A stretch of DNA of 64,000 nucleotides, from the NCBI RefSeq assembly GCF_006442975.2, contig NZ_CP083954.1, positions 310,001 to 374,000 of the forward strand. Direction: 5' to 3'. Below the pieces are notes generated by a model. That model saw nothing but the letters and a program-made list of their open reading frames with translations. It was not told the DNA's origin and ran no database searches. How positions within the stretch are numbered: the first letter of the stretch is position 1; each line of letters starts with the position of its first letter. The position numbers and the translations under genes are program-made. This DNA comes from Mesorhizobium sp. B2-1-1 (GTDB taxonomy: Bacteria; Pseudomonadota; Alphaproteobacteria; Rhizobiales; Rhizobiaceae). Of the stretch, positions 7,500 through 16,406 are shown one piece after another.

Positions 7500-8932
7500 G
7501 ACAAGCCACCCAACAGACAGGCGCGCAAGCCAGGCCGGGCTCCATCATGACTTCACCTTCGGGCTCGACGCCCACCGAGGCGCAGGCCTTTCTCGACGCC
7601 CATCCTGAGATCGAAGCCTTCGATATCGTGCTGACCGATGCCAACGGCGTCGGCCGTGGCAAGATCGTGCGCCGGCACGAGCTGAAAGCCATCTTCGAAG
7701 GCGGCCGGCACATGCCGATCTCGATCCTCGGCCTCGACATCACCGGCGAGGACGTGCACGAGACCGGGCTGATCTGGACCACCGGCGACGGCGATCTGCG
7801 CGCCTGGCCGATTCCTGGCACGCTGGTGCCGCTCCACGGGACCAACCCGCCGCGCGGCCAGGTGCTGATGGCGATGTATCATCTCGACGGCGCGCCGATG
7901 TCATCGGACCCGCGGCTGGCGCTGGCAAGGCAGGTCGACATATTGGCGTCCAAGGGGCTGTACCCGGCCGGCGCCTTCGAGCTCGAATTTTTTCTCCTCG
8001 CCAATGAGCGCGACAGCGACGGCAAGGTGCAGCCGGCGCACGCCGTGCTGGATGGCCGCGTCTCGGGCAAGACCGAGGTCTACTCGGTCGACCATCTGCA
8101 CGGCATGGAGCCGCTGTTTACCGACATCTATGCCGCGGCCAAGGCACAGGGCATTCCGGCCGAGACCGTGATTTCCGAATATGCGCCCGGCCAGTACGAA
8201 TTGACGCTGAACTACCGCAAGGATGTGATGCGGGCGGCCGACGACCTCGTCATGCTGAAACGGCTGGTTCGGGCGCAGGCGCGCCGCCATGGCGTCACCG
8301 CTTGCTTCATGGCCAAACCGATCGAGAAATATGCCGGCTCCGGCATGCATTTCCACGTCTCGCTGCAGGACAAGGCTAGCCGAAACGTTTTTTCGGAGGC
8401 CGGTGGCGAGAGTTGGTCGCTGCCACTGCTGCGCGGGCTGGGCGGCCTGATCCAGACCATGGCGGAATCGATGCTGGTGTTTGCGCCGCACGCCAATTCC
8501 TGGCGGCGCTTCGTCTCCCAATCCTATGCACCGGTGGCGCCGACCTGGGGCGTCAACAACCGGTCGGTGGCGCTGCGCGTGCCGGCGGGCGACGCCAGGA
8601 ACCGGCGCATCGAGCATCGGCCGTCGGGCGTCGACGCCAACCCCTATCTGATCGCGGCAACCGTGCTTGCCGGCATCGTCAAAGGGCTCGACGAAGGCCT
8701 CGACCCCGGCCCCGAGACGACCGGAAACGGCTATGAGGCGGCGGTGACGCGCACGACGATGCCGGTCGACTGGCGCGCGGCGATCGAGGGGGCCAGAGCG
8801 TCCAGCTTCCTCAAAGGCGCGCTTGGCGAAGACCTGCACCGCACCTTCGTGGCGATCAAGCAGTCCGAATACCTGCGCGTGGCGCGCACGGTCAGCGAGC
8901 TGGACTATCACCTCTATCTGCACGAGGTCTGA
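7496..8932 (+). CDS. Glutamine-synthetase-like ligase (gamma-glutamylpolyamine/PuuA type)
   Basis: A 478-residue GlnA-superfamily protein. The N-terminal beta-grasp region (FDIVLTDANGVGRGKIVRR) precedes the catalytic domain with FELEFFLL, EYAPGQYELTL, the ATP/metal motif GSGMHFHVSL, and RIEHRPSGVDANPYL. It lacks the adenylylation-loop features of housekeeping GlnA and is of the type that attaches glutamate to amines such as putrescine or ethanolamine. The start at 7496 overlaps the aminotransferase stop (ATGA) and has a GGAG eight bases upstream; an in-frame ATG at 7547 is an alternative. Glutamylation plus transamination resembles the Puu route for amines, but the substrate is unproven. Confidence 0.85.
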   Translation: MRQATQQTGAQARPGSIMTSPSGSTPTEAQAFLDAHPEIEAFDIVLTDANGVGRGKIVRRHELKAIFEGGRHMPISILGLDITGEDVHETGLIWTTGDGDLRAWPIPGTLVPLHGTNPPRGQVLMAMYHLDGAPMSSDPRLALARQVDILASKGLYPAGAFELEFFLLANERDSDGKVQPAHAVLDGRVSGKTEVYSVDHLHGMEPLFTDIYAAAKAQGIPAETVISEYAPGQYELTLNYRKDVMRAADDLVMLKRLVRAQARRHGVTACFMAKPIEKYAGSGMHFHVSLQDKASRNVFSEAGGESWSLPLLRGLGGLIQTMAESMLVFAPHANSWRRFVSQSYAPVAPTWGVNNRSVALRVPAGDARNRRIEHRPSGVDANPYLIAATVLAGIVKGLDEGLDPGPETTGNGYEAAVTRTTMPVDWRAAIEGARASSFLKGALGEDLHRTFVAIKQSEYLRVARTVSELDYHLYLHEV

Positions 8933-8991
8933 GCCCTCGGAGGAACCATCGCCCTTCCCGTCCATTTCAGTGTCAGAACCGACAGGACAGG

Positions 8992-9666
8992 ATGATGGCG
9001 ACCACAGGCCAAACGCATGAAGCGAAGAGGCCGGCCAGGCGCATTTCCGGGCCGTCCGACGAGCCACTGCCAGATGTCACCTCGATCTCGGAGCTGCGTG
9101 AGGCAGCGAAGGCTTGCCACCGCTGCCCGCTGTGGCGCGATGCGACGCAGACCGTGTTCGGCGAAGGGCCTGACGGCGCCAAGGTGATTTTCGTCGGCGA
9201 GCAGCCCGGCGATCAGGAAGATCTCGCCGGCGCTCCCTTCGTTGGCCCGGCCGGCAGGGTGTTCGACGCCATACTGGACGACGCCGGGGTCGACCGCCAG
9301 AAAGTCTACGTCACCAATGCGGTCAAGCACTTCAAGTTCGAGCCGCGCGGCAAGCGTCGCATTCATTCCAAGCCGAACGCCGGCGAGATTCAGGCGTGCC
9401 GCTGGTGGCTCGACCAGGAATTCGGACTGATCAAACCGAACCTTGCCGTGGCGCTTGGCGCAACGGCGGCATTGTCGCTGCTCGGCAAGGCGGTTCCGGT
9501 GACGAAGATGCGCGGCCAGGCGATCGAGCGGGAAGATGGCATGCGTGTGTTCATCACCATCCATCCATCCTTCATCCTGCGCATCCGTGACCGTGCGGAC
9601 AAGGAGGCCGAGCGAGAACGGTTCCTTGACGACATGAAGCAGGTGAAGCGGCTGATGGCTGCCTGA
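8992..9666 (+). CDS. udgX: UdgX-type uracil-DNA glycosylase (uracil-DNA crosslinking family)
   Basis: A 224-residue member of the family-4-like uracil-DNA glycosylases. It has the uracil-pocket motif GEQPGDQEDLAG (from residue 69), iron-sulfur cysteines C42, C45 and C136, and the C-terminal motif HPSFILR. The decisive feature is the KRRIH insertion at 121-125 (GKRRIHSKP), the hallmark of UdgX. In the characterised mycobacterial enzyme this loop histidine (here H125) forms a covalent bond with the abasic sugar after uracil excision. Start choice: GACAGG precedes ATGATG at 8992. The gene follows the glutamine-synthetase-like gene by 59 bp but is functionally unrelated. Confidence 0.88.
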   Translation: MMATTGQTHEAKRPARRISGPSDEPLPDVTSISELREAAKACHRCPLWRDATQTVFGEGPDGAKVIFVGEQPGDQEDLAGAPFVGPAGRVFDAILDDAGVDRQKVYVTNAVKHFKFEPRGKRRIHSKPNAGEIQACRWWLDQEFGLIKPNLAVALGATAALSLLGKAVPVTKMRGQAIEREDGMRVFITIHPSFILRIRDRADKEAERERFLDDMKQVKRLMAA

Positions 9667-9675
9667 TCCAAACGA

Positions 9676-10941
9676 TTAGCGAATCAGGATGGCCCTGAGA
9701 TCGTTGACATTGGTGCCGGTCGGACCGGGCACGAACAGATCGCCGACCGCGTTGAAAGCCGTCCAGGCATTGTTGCCTGCCAGCATCGCCTTGGCGTCGA
9801 TGCCGGCCGCGCGCATGCGCGCGACCGTGGAACCATCGGCGAAGGCGCCGGCATTGTCCTCCGAGCCGTCGATGCCGTCGGTGTCGGCGGCCAGGGCGTG
9901 AATGCCCTTCACATCATTGATGCCGATGGCGAAGGCGAGCAGGAATTCGGAGTTGCGGCCGCCTTTCCCCTTGGCACGCAGCGTCACCGTGGTCTCGCCG
10001 CCGGACAGGATCAGCACCGGCTTTGAGAAAGGCCGATTGCGTGTCGCTACTTCGCGCGCGATGGCCGCGTGAACCCCGCCCACCTCGCGGGCTTCGCCTT
10101 CGATGGCATCCGAGAGAATGACAGCTTCCATGCCCTGTCGGCTCGCTTCCGCTGCGGCTGCTTCGAGCGACACGCCGGCGGAGGCGATCAGATGCACCTC
10201 GTTGCGCGAAAAGCGCTCATCCCCGGGAATTGGTGCATCGGCGGCCGGTGAATTGATATGCGCCATGACCGAGGCCGGCAGGTTCATGCCGTAGGCTGAT
10301 ATCGACGCCAGCGCATCCGCCCGGCTGCCGGTGTCGGGAACGGTCGGGCCGGATGCGACCAGCGCCGGATTGTCACCGGGAATATCGGAGACAACCAGCG
10401 ACACCATTTTGGCCGGCCAGGCGGCGGCGGCCAGCCGGCCTCCCTTGATGGTGGAAAGATGCTTGCGGATGGTGTTCATCGCCGCGATCGGCGCGCCCGA
10501 CGCCAGCAGCGCCTCGTTGACGGCGATCTCGTCGGCCAATGTCAGGCCGGTTGCCGGTGACGGCAGCAGCGCCGAACCGCCGCCGGAAATCAGCGCCACC
10601 ACCAGATCGTCGGCGGTCAGCCCTTGCACCTTCCCGAGCAGCCGCCGCGAAGCCTCGAGCCCGGCGGCGTCCGGCACCGGATGCGCCGCCTCGATGATCT
10701 CAATGCGCTCACATTTCGCGTCATAGCCGTAGCGGGTGACGACCAGTCCTTCGAGCGGGCCGTCCCATGCTTTCTCGAAGGCCGCCGCCATCTGCGCCGA
10801 GCCTTTGCCGGCGCCGATCACGATGGTGCGGCCCTTGGGCCTGACCGGCAAATGATAGCGGATGGTCTTTTCCGGATCGGCGGCGGCGACGGCGGCGTTG
10901 AAGATGGAGGTGAGGAAGGATTTGGGATCGAGAATGGTCAT
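9676..10941 (-). CDS. gckA: Glycerate 2-kinase (GckA/TtuD, MOFRL family)
   Basis: A 421-residue two-domain MOFRL-family kinase that phosphorylates D-glycerate to 2-phosphoglycerate. Visible marks: GKGSAQMAAAFE, the glycine loop ALISGGGSALLPSP, NTIRKHLSTIKGG, VVSDIPGDNPALVASGPTVPD, and the C-terminal GGRNSEFLLAFA...ADTDGIDGSEDNAGA. The length is typical. The gene converges with udgX (9 bp apart). Its position beside a ureide pathway that ends in glyoxylate fits assimilation of glyoxylate through tartronate semialdehyde and glycerate, although glyoxylate carboligase and the reductase are not in the window. The gene symbol follows usual rhizobial naming. Confidence 0.9.
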   Translation of the reverse strand: MTILDPKSFLTSIFNAAVAAADPEKTIRYHLPVRPKGRTIVIGAGKGSAQMAAAFEKAWDGPLEGLVVTRYGYDAKCERIEIIEAAHPVPDAAGLEASRRLLGKVQGLTADDLVVALISGGGSALLPSPATGLTLADEIAVNEALLASGAPIAAMNTIRKHLSTIKGGRLAAAAWPAKMVSLVVSDIPGDNPALVASGPTVPDTGSRADALASISAYGMNLPASVMAHINSPAADAPIPGDERFSRNEVHLIASAGVSLEAAAAEASRQGMEAVILSDAIEGEAREVGGVHAAIAREVATRNRPFSKPVLILSGGETTVTLRAKGKGGRNSEFLLAFAIGINDVKGIHALAADTDGIDGSEDNAGAFADGSTVARMRAAGIDAKAMLAGNNAWTAFNAVGDLFVPGPTGTNVNDLRAILIR

Positions 10942-10984
10942 ATCCGGCAGCCAGCAGCGTTTCGCGCATTCTTGCAGAGCTGAC

Positions 10985-11110
10985 GTTGCGCCTCACCCCG
11001 ACCCTCTCCCCGTGAAGAACGGGCATAGGGGGATAGCCAGCGGTGGAGCGTTTCACTTCCACCCGCAGCAGCTACAGCGCAGCTGCTGCGAAGGACGGGC
11101 AGGCGGATGA
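10985..11110. repeat. Intergenic mosaic repeat with internal hairpins
   Basis: Between gckA and the UPF0303 gene lies about 125 bp with no ORF character. It begins CGCCTCACCCCGACCCTCTC and ends GGCGGATGAGGGGCGGCG, roughly inverted ends. Inside is a perfect hairpin: GCAGCAGCT (11065-11073) pairs with AGCTGCTGC (11081-11089). The end sequence recurs almost exactly at about 59635-59651. This is consistent with a dispersed rhizobial intergenic mosaic element. Confidence 0.55.
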
Positions 11111-11125
11111 GGGGCGGCGCCGATG

Positions 11126-11632
11126 TCACGATTTTTCTTCCGGCGGCAATACCAGTTCGCGCTTGTCGTGGCCCAAATGATTACACAGCGCATCGACCAC
11201 CACGCCGTGATCCTCGCGCTCCGGCAACCCGGAGACGGCGATGACGCCGATGACCCCGACACCCTTGACCGTGACGGGAAAGCCGCCGCCGGCCAGCACG
11301 TAGTCAGCAATATCCAGGCCCTCGCCGATCTTGAAAGTGCGGTCGGGGCGCTGCTGTTCCAGCACCATGCGGTAAGTGCTTTTCAGGAACCGCTTGACGA
11401 CGTTGATCTTGCGCCGCGCCCAGTCGGGATTGGAAGCGTTCGAGCCCGGCATGGCGGCGTAGAACAGCGGCCGGTCGAAGGTCCTGATGTCGACTATGAC
11501 CGGGAGATTCTCGGTGAGCGCCCTGTCGCGGATCGCGGACCCGACACTGAACGCGACTGCCTCGTCGAAGGCGGGAAAGACAAGGACTTCCTCCTGTCTC
11601 TTGATCAGAGCGATGTCTTCGGCAACGGCCAT
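11126..11632 (-). CDS. UPF0303/HbpS-like heme-degrading-domain protein
   Basis: A 168-residue soluble protein of the GlcG/HbpS-like UPF0303 family: AVAFSVGSAIRDRALTENLP, VIVDIRTFDRPLFYAAMPGS, and the glycine-rich ending VLAGGGFPVTVKGVGVIGVI followed by VSGLPEREDHGVVVDAL. Relatives are annotated as heme-binding or heme-degrading domain proteins, but a function in purine metabolism is not established. It is 89 bp downstream of guaD on the same strand, so it may be the last gene of a guaD/puuD transcript. Confidence 0.75.
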   Translation of the reverse strand: MAVAEDIALIKRQEEVLVFPAFDEAVAFSVGSAIRDRALTENLPVIVDIRTFDRPLFYAAMPGSNASNPDWARRKINVVKRFLKSTYRMVLEQQRPDRTFKIGEGLDIADYVLAGGGFPVTVKGVGVIGVIAVSGLPEREDHGVVVDALCNHLGHDKRELVLPPEEKS

Positions 11633-11721
11633 GTCGTTCCCCTTTCAACGTCGCCGCACGCTTTGACGGATGGTTGCCGCTGGGTCAAGCCCGGGTCAAG
11701 CAAGGAACGCGCCGTCACGTT

Positions 11722-13035
11722 CTAAATTGCCAAATCGGTTTTTGCCGGCCGACCCGCCACATAGACCTCGCGCACGGCGCGATCATCGCCCAGCGTCTGC
11801 AAGAGAAAGAGTTCCTGCGCCAGCGTCTCGACGGTCTCCATCCTGAGCCGCATCGACGACGTCGCCCTGGCGTCCAGCACGACGATATCGGCATCGGTGC
11901 CTTCCTCCAGCGTGCCGATCCTTTGCGCCACCGACAGCGCCTCGGCGTTGCCGCGCGTGACCTGCCAGAAGGACTGGAACGGGTTCAGCTTCTCGCCGTT
12001 CAGCGCGATCACCTTGTAGCCCTCGTCCATGGTGCGCAGCATGGAATAGTTGGTGCCGCCACCGACATCGGTGGCGGCGGCGATGCGGAGGGCTTTATCG
12101 CGGGTGCGGTAGCGCTGATAATCGAACAGGCCGGAGCCGAGGAAAAGGTTCGAGGTCGGGCAGAACACGGCTACGGAGCCGCTGTCCGAAAGCGCGTCCG
12201 CTTCCCGCTCCGACAGATGGATGCAATGGCCGAGCAGGCTCTTTCTACCCAACAGCCCGTAATGCTCATAGACGTCGGTGTAATCGCGCGACCACGGATA
12301 AAGCTCCTGCGTGAAGGCGATCTCGGCATGGTTTTCCGACAGATGCGTCTGGATGTGCAGGTCGGGGTATTCGCGGCATAGCGCGCCGGCCATCTCCATC
12401 TGCTCCGGCGACGAGGTGATCGCGAAGCGAGGGGTGATGGCATAAAGCTGCCGGCCCTTGCCGTGCCACTCCTTGATCAGCGCCTTGCTGTCGTCATAGC
12501 CCGATTGCGGCGTGTCGAGCACGCCATCGGGCGCGTTGCGGTCCATCATCACCTTGCCGGCGATGTTGAGCATGTTGCGGTCATGCGACTCGGCGAAGAA
12601 AGCTTCTGCGGAGGCCTTGTGCACGGAACAGTAGGCGGCAACCGTCGTGGTGCCGTGGCGCACCATCTCGTCGAGGAATAGCCGCGCGACGCGCCGGCCA
12701 TGCTGCGCATTGGCGAACTTCGTCTCCTCCGGGAAAGTGTAGGCGTTCAGCCAATCGAGCAGTTCCGCGCCGTAGGAGGCGATGATCTGCATCTGCGGGA
12801 AATGCACATGGGCATCGATGAAGCCCGGAAGCAGCAGATGCGGCCGGTGATCAATCCTTCTCGTTGTCTCGCCTGCCTTCCTTTCAACATCGACGTAAGC
12901 GCCCGCAGCGACGATCCCGCCGTCGTGGATCAGCAGGCCGCCATCCTCCTCGTAGCGCCAGGCGGAATGATCATCGATGCTTTCAGGCCAGCGCACGAAG
13001 GACAGCGTGCGGCCACGCAGAAGTGTCGATGTCAT
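11722..13035 (-). CDS. guaD: Guanine deaminase
   Basis: A 437-residue amidohydrolase that deaminates guanine to xanthine. Metal and catalytic motifs in order: LPGFIDAHVHFPQ (the HxH pair), the CSVHKASAEAFF segment, IQTHLSEN (third histidine), LGHCIHLSEREADAL (fourth histidine), and ATDVGGGTNYSML (metal aspartate). A longer open frame exists to 13245, but the ATG at 13035 gives the standard N-terminus. That start is two bases after the puuD stop, so the two genes are read as one unit, puuD then guaD. Xanthine made here would feed XdhAB, encoded further along. Confidence 0.95.
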   Translation of the reverse strand: MTSTLLRGRTLSFVRWPESIDDHSAWRYEEDGGLLIHDGGIVAAGAYVDVERKAGETTRRIDHRPHLLLPGFIDAHVHFPQMQIIASYGAELLDWLNAYTFPEETKFANAQHGRRVARLFLDEMVRHGTTTVAAYCSVHKASAEAFFAESHDRNMLNIAGKVMMDRNAPDGVLDTPQSGYDDSKALIKEWHGKGRQLYAITPRFAITSSPEQMEMAGALCREYPDLHIQTHLSENHAEIAFTQELYPWSRDYTDVYEHYGLLGRKSLLGHCIHLSEREADALSDSGSVAVFCPTSNLFLGSGLFDYQRYRTRDKALRIAAATDVGGGTNYSMLRTMDEGYKVIALNGEKLNPFQSFWQVTRGNAEALSVAQRIGTLEEGTDADIVVLDARATSSMRLRMETVETLAQELFLLQTLGDDRAVREVYVAGRPAKTDLAI

Positions 13036-13037
13036 GC

Positions 13038-14255
13038 TTATTTCCCCGCGCCTTCGAACCAGGCCACCAGCAGCGCCCGCTCCTTGTCGGTGATCTGGCT
13101 GACATTGGCGGGCGGCATGGCATGGCTGCGGCCGGCCTGCAGATAGATCTCGCGGGCATGCTCGGCGATGCCGGCGTCTGTATCCAGCATCACGCCCTTG
13201 GGCGCATGGTAGATGCCCTCGTAGACCGGCTCCTGTGAATGGCACATCGAGCAGCGGCCGAGCACGGTGTCGCGCACGGCCGGGAAATGGGCCGAAGCGA
13301 TATAGACTTGCGCCGAGGCGGACGCCTTCGGTTCGCCGGTCAACACCTTCGGCACGGTGGACAACCAGACGATGATGAGGAACAGGACAAGGGCGCCCAG
13401 CCAGGTCCAGTGCGGGTTGCCGGCGCGCTTGTGCACGGTGTTGAAGTAGTGGCGGATCAACACGCCGATGATGAACACCAGGGAGGCGATGATCCAGTTG
13501 AACTCAGTGCCGAACGCCAGCGGGTAATGGTTCGACAGCATCAGAAACAGCACCGGCAGCGTCAGGTAATTGTTGTGGAGCGAGCGCTGCTTGGCGATCT
13601 TGCCGTATTTCGGATCCGGCTTGCGGCCGGCGATGAGGTCGGCAACGACGATCTTCTGGTTGGGGATGATGACCATGAAGACATTGGCCGACATGATCGT
13701 GGCGGTGATGGCGCCCAGATGCAGGAAAGCGGCGCGGCCGGTGAACAGATGGGTCAGTCCCCAGGCGATGAACACCAGCACGCAGTAGAGCACCAGCATC
13801 AGGCCTGTATCGCTTTTGCCCAGCGGCGAACGGCAGAGCAGGTCATAAACCACCCAGCCGACGCCGATCGTCGCCATCGACAGGACGATCCCGACCGGCA
13901 CAGACATCGGCAGCACGTTGGGATCGATCAGGAACAGGTCGGCCCCGGCATAGTAGACCACGCACAGCATGGCGAAGCCGGACAGCCAGGTGGCGTAGGA
14001 TTCCCATTTGAACCAGGTGAGGTGTTCCGGCATCTCGGCCGGCGCGACCAGGTATTTCTGGATGTGATAGAAGCCGCCGCCATGCACCTGCCACTCCTCG
14101 CCGAAGGCGCCGACAGGCATGCCCGGTCGCTGGCGCAAACCGAGATCAAGCGCGACGAAATAGAAGGACGAGCCGATCCAGGCGATGCCGGTGATGACGT
14201 GCAGCCAGCGCACGGCAAAGCTCAGCCAGTCCCAGAAAATAGCGAAATCCATCAT
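13038..14255 (-). CDS. puuD: Membrane urate hydroxylase with C-terminal cytochrome c domain
   Basis: A 405-residue membrane enzyme that oxidises urate to 5-hydroxyisourate. About eight membrane helices (DUF989-type: WDWLSFAVRWLHVITGIAW, HGGGFYHIQKY, LHNNYLTLPVLFLMLSNHYP) are followed by a class-I cytochrome c domain. The heme motif is C335-S-M-C-H, and M380 in AMPP is the probable distal ligand. This is the electron-chain-linked alternative to soluble uricase and gives no peroxide. The product feeds UraH, encoded further along. It diverges from the LysR gene at 14394. Confidence 0.95.
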   Translation of the reverse strand: MMDFAIFWDWLSFAVRWLHVITGIAWIGSSFYFVALDLGLRQRPGMPVGAFGEEWQVHGGGFYHIQKYLVAPAEMPEHLTWFKWESYATWLSGFAMLCVVYYAGADLFLIDPNVLPMSVPVGIVLSMATIGVGWVVYDLLCRSPLGKSDTGLMLVLYCVLVFIAWGLTHLFTGRAAFLHLGAITATIMSANVFMVIIPNQKIVVADLIAGRKPDPKYGKIAKQRSLHNNYLTLPVLFLMLSNHYPLAFGTEFNWIIASLVFIIGVLIRHYFNTVHKRAGNPHWTWLGALVLFLIIVWLSTVPKVLTGEPKASASAQVYIASAHFPAVRDTVLGRCSMCHSQEPVYEGIYHAPKGVMLDTDAGIAEHAREIYLQAGRSHAMPPANVSQITDKERALLVAWFEGAGK

Positions 14256-14393
14256 TGAAGTCGTCCCTGCCGATGAAGCGACTTTACGGTGTGGCGCGCA
14301 AACGGAAAGAGGCGAGGTGTGCGATGACTTTCAAAAAAAATTGGAAAATACTAGGTTGCTCGCACACAGCTTGATTGAAAGCCCCTGAACCGC
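14256..14393. promoter_or_regulatory. Divergent promoter region puuD / LysR regulator
   Basis: The 138-bp gap between the two divergent starts contains an AT-rich stretch around 14330-14352 (TTTCAAAAAAAATTGGAAAA) unlike the surrounding GC-rich DNA. It fits the T-N11-A style of LysR operators and the usual placement of an autoregulating LysR protein controlling the divergent operon. No exact binding site can be assigned by eye. Confidence 0.4.
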
Positions 14394-15314
14394 ATGGCCT
14401 ATCTCGACAACATCGCCGTCTTCGTCCGCGTGGTCGAGCTCGGCAATCTGTCGGCGGCCGGGCGCGACATGCGCATTTCGCCGGCGGTTGCTTCCAACCG
14501 AATCAAGGAGCTGGAGAAGCACCTTGGTGTGCGGCTGTTCAACCGCACGACACGACAATTGATGCCGACCGAGCATGGCACGGTGTTCTACACCGGCGCC
14601 AAGCAGGTGCTGGAAGCGATCACCGAGGCGGAGGCCGCGGTCTCGGCCCTTTCCGGCCAGCCGCGCGGCACCATCCGCGTGACCGCGCCGCTCGGCCTCG
14701 GCCGCCGCCTGGTCGCCTCGGGCATTCCCGATTTCCACGACACATACCCTGATATCGAGGTGCGGCTGAGGCTCTCGGACCACAATGTCGATATCATGAA
14801 AGAAGGCATCGACGTCGCCTTCCGGCTCGGTATCATCGAGGATTCCAGCCTCAGGATGCGCGGCATCATGGAATGCGAGCGGGTGCTGGTCGCGGCACCC
14901 AAATATCTGGAGGCGCGCGGAGAGCCGGCCGAGCCGCAGGAACTGATCAGCAGGAAGCACGATTGCCTGATGCTGCGCTATTCCGGCGCGCGCGAATATG
15001 TCTGGACCTTGCAGACGCCGAACGGACCGCAGAAATTCGAGGTGCACGGGCCCTATGATACGGACGATGGCGACGTGCTGACCGGCTGGGCGCTGTCGGG
15101 GCGCGGCATCATCAACAAGCCGCGCTTCGAGGTCGAGCCGTTCATCCGCGACCGGCGGCTGAAGATCATCCTGGCCGGCACGCCGCCTACGCCGGTGCAG
15201 TTCGCCGCCGTCTATCCGCACAAGAAGCTGCAGGACCCGAAGGTGCGCCTGCTGCTGGATTTCATGGCCGAGCGCTGCCAGCGGCTGATCAAGGACATAC
15301 TGGTCGGCAAGTGA
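14394..15314 (+). CDS. LysR-family regulator, likely of the purine catabolic genes
   Basis: A 306-residue LysR protein. The N-terminal winged HTH (residues 1-60) contains FVRVVELGNLSAAGRDMRIS and RIKELEKHLGVRLFNRTTR, followed by a periplasmic-binding-like inducer domain (about 90-300). It belongs to the DsdC/AaeR-like group with IRVTAPLGLGRRL. It diverges from puuD and is next to the purine genes, so regulation of puuD-guaD by a purine intermediate is likely but inferred. Confidence 0.85.
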   Translation: MAYLDNIAVFVRVVELGNLSAAGRDMRISPAVASNRIKELEKHLGVRLFNRTTRQLMPTEHGTVFYTGAKQVLEAITEAEAAVSALSGQPRGTIRVTAPLGLGRRLVASGIPDFHDTYPDIEVRLRLSDHNVDIMKEGIDVAFRLGIIEDSSLRMRGIMECERVLVAAPKYLEARGEPAEPQELISRKHDCLMLRYSGAREYVWTLQTPNGPQKFEVHGPYDTDDGDVLTGWALSGRGIINKPRFEVEPFIRDRRLKIILAGTPPTPVQFAAVYPHKKLQDPKVRLLLDFMAERCQRLIKDILVGK

Positions 15315-15422
15315 GCGGCTCCTGGCCCAGTCGCAAGGGTTGCCTTGCGCGAAGGCGAACTTAGGTTCGCGGATGCCGCCTCATGGCCGATGGGCTTTGC
15401 GCCGACTGACGAGCTAGCCACA

Positions 15423-16406
15423 ATGCATCTCACCGTTTCGCTCAACATTGCCTCCACGACCGGGCAGGCCGGCGCGCTCACCTTCAGCGACTTGGCCGGC
15501 TTCGCGCAGCGGGCGGAAGCGGCCGGGCTGGACATGATTGTTCTCGACGATGCGCCGCCGGGCAGGGCCGGGTCGGGCAACCCGTTCGAAGCGACGACCC
15601 TGCTTGCCGCACTGGCGACCGTGACGAGCAGGATCGGGCTGGTCGCCACCGCGTCGATGGTTGCCCACCAGCCCTACAATCTGGCGCGCCGGTTCGCCTC
15701 GCTCGATATCATCAGCCACGGTCGCGCCGGATGGAACGCAACCATGGCGCAGGCGCCGAGCGAGGCGGCCAATTTCAGCCGGCCGGATGGATTTTCCAGC
15801 GACGAGTTTCGCCGCCGCTCCGAGGAATATATCGGCATCGTCCAGGGCTTGTGGAATGGCTGGGAGGCGGACGCGCTGTTGTTCGACAAAGACAGCGGCC
15901 GCTTTCACGATCCCGGAAAAATGCACCAGCTCGACCACAAGGGCGAATTCTTCGCCGTGCGCGGACCGCTGAACGTGGCGCGTTCGCCGCAGGATACGCC
16001 GGTTCTGGTCCTGTCCGGCCTGGCGGCAGGCGACCTCGACATTGCCGCGCGCACAGCCGATGTCATCCTGCTGGACGAAAGGCAGGCAGCGCGGCGCAAG
16101 GCACGCCATGACGAATTCAGGCGCCGCGTTTCCGCGTCCGGGCGCGAACCGAATGCCGTGAGGATATTGGCTGACATATCCCTCGCCGCCAACGGCGTCG
16201 CCGGGCTGGCCGACAGGATGGAGGAAGAATTCCGGGCGAACAATTGCGACGGATTCAACATCCGGCTGTCCGCGCACATTTCAGCGCTCGACGATTTCAC
16301 CAATCGCGTTCTGCCGGAGCTGCGGCGGCGCGGCGTGATTCGACAGAGCTATGGGGGCACAACGCTGCGCTCGCATCTGGGACTCAGCGGCGGAGGCGAC
16401 CGATGA
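15423..16406 (+). CDS. LLM-class flavin-dependent oxidoreductase (luciferase-like monooxygenase)
   Basis: A 327-residue bacterial luciferase-like protein with RAEAAGLDMIVLDDAP, GLVATASMVAHQPYNLARRF, ASLDIISHGRAGWNATM and QDTPVLVLSG. It belongs to the NtaA/SnaA/DszA group of FMNH2-dependent two-component monooxygenases. It starts at an ATG at 15423, after non-conserved upstream codons. Its stop overlaps the start of the second LLM enzyme by four bases (ATGA). No flavin reductase is encoded beside them. The substrate is unknown; the location between purine genes allows, but does not show, a role in oxidising N-heterocycles. Confidence 0.8.
   Translation: MHLTVSLNIASTTGQAGALTFSDLAGFAQRAEAAGLDMIVLDDAPPGRAGSGNPFEATTLLAALATVTSRIGLVATASMVAHQPYNLARRFASLDIISHGRAGWNATMAQAPSEAANFSRPDGFSSDEFRRRSEEYIGIVQGLWNGWEADALLFDKDSGRFHDPGKMHQLDHKGEFFAVRGPLNVARSPQDTPVLVLSGLAAGDLDIAARTADVILLDERQAARRKARHDEFRRRVSASGREPNAVRILADISLAANGVAGLADRMEEEFRANNCDGFNIRLSAHISALDDFTNRVLPELRRRGVIRQSYGGTTLRSHLGLSGGGDR

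Noticed and set aside
13239..14258. 339-residue plus-strand ORF
   Set aside because: Antisense shadow of puuD, His/Gln/Arg-rich composition typical of reversed high-GC genes.
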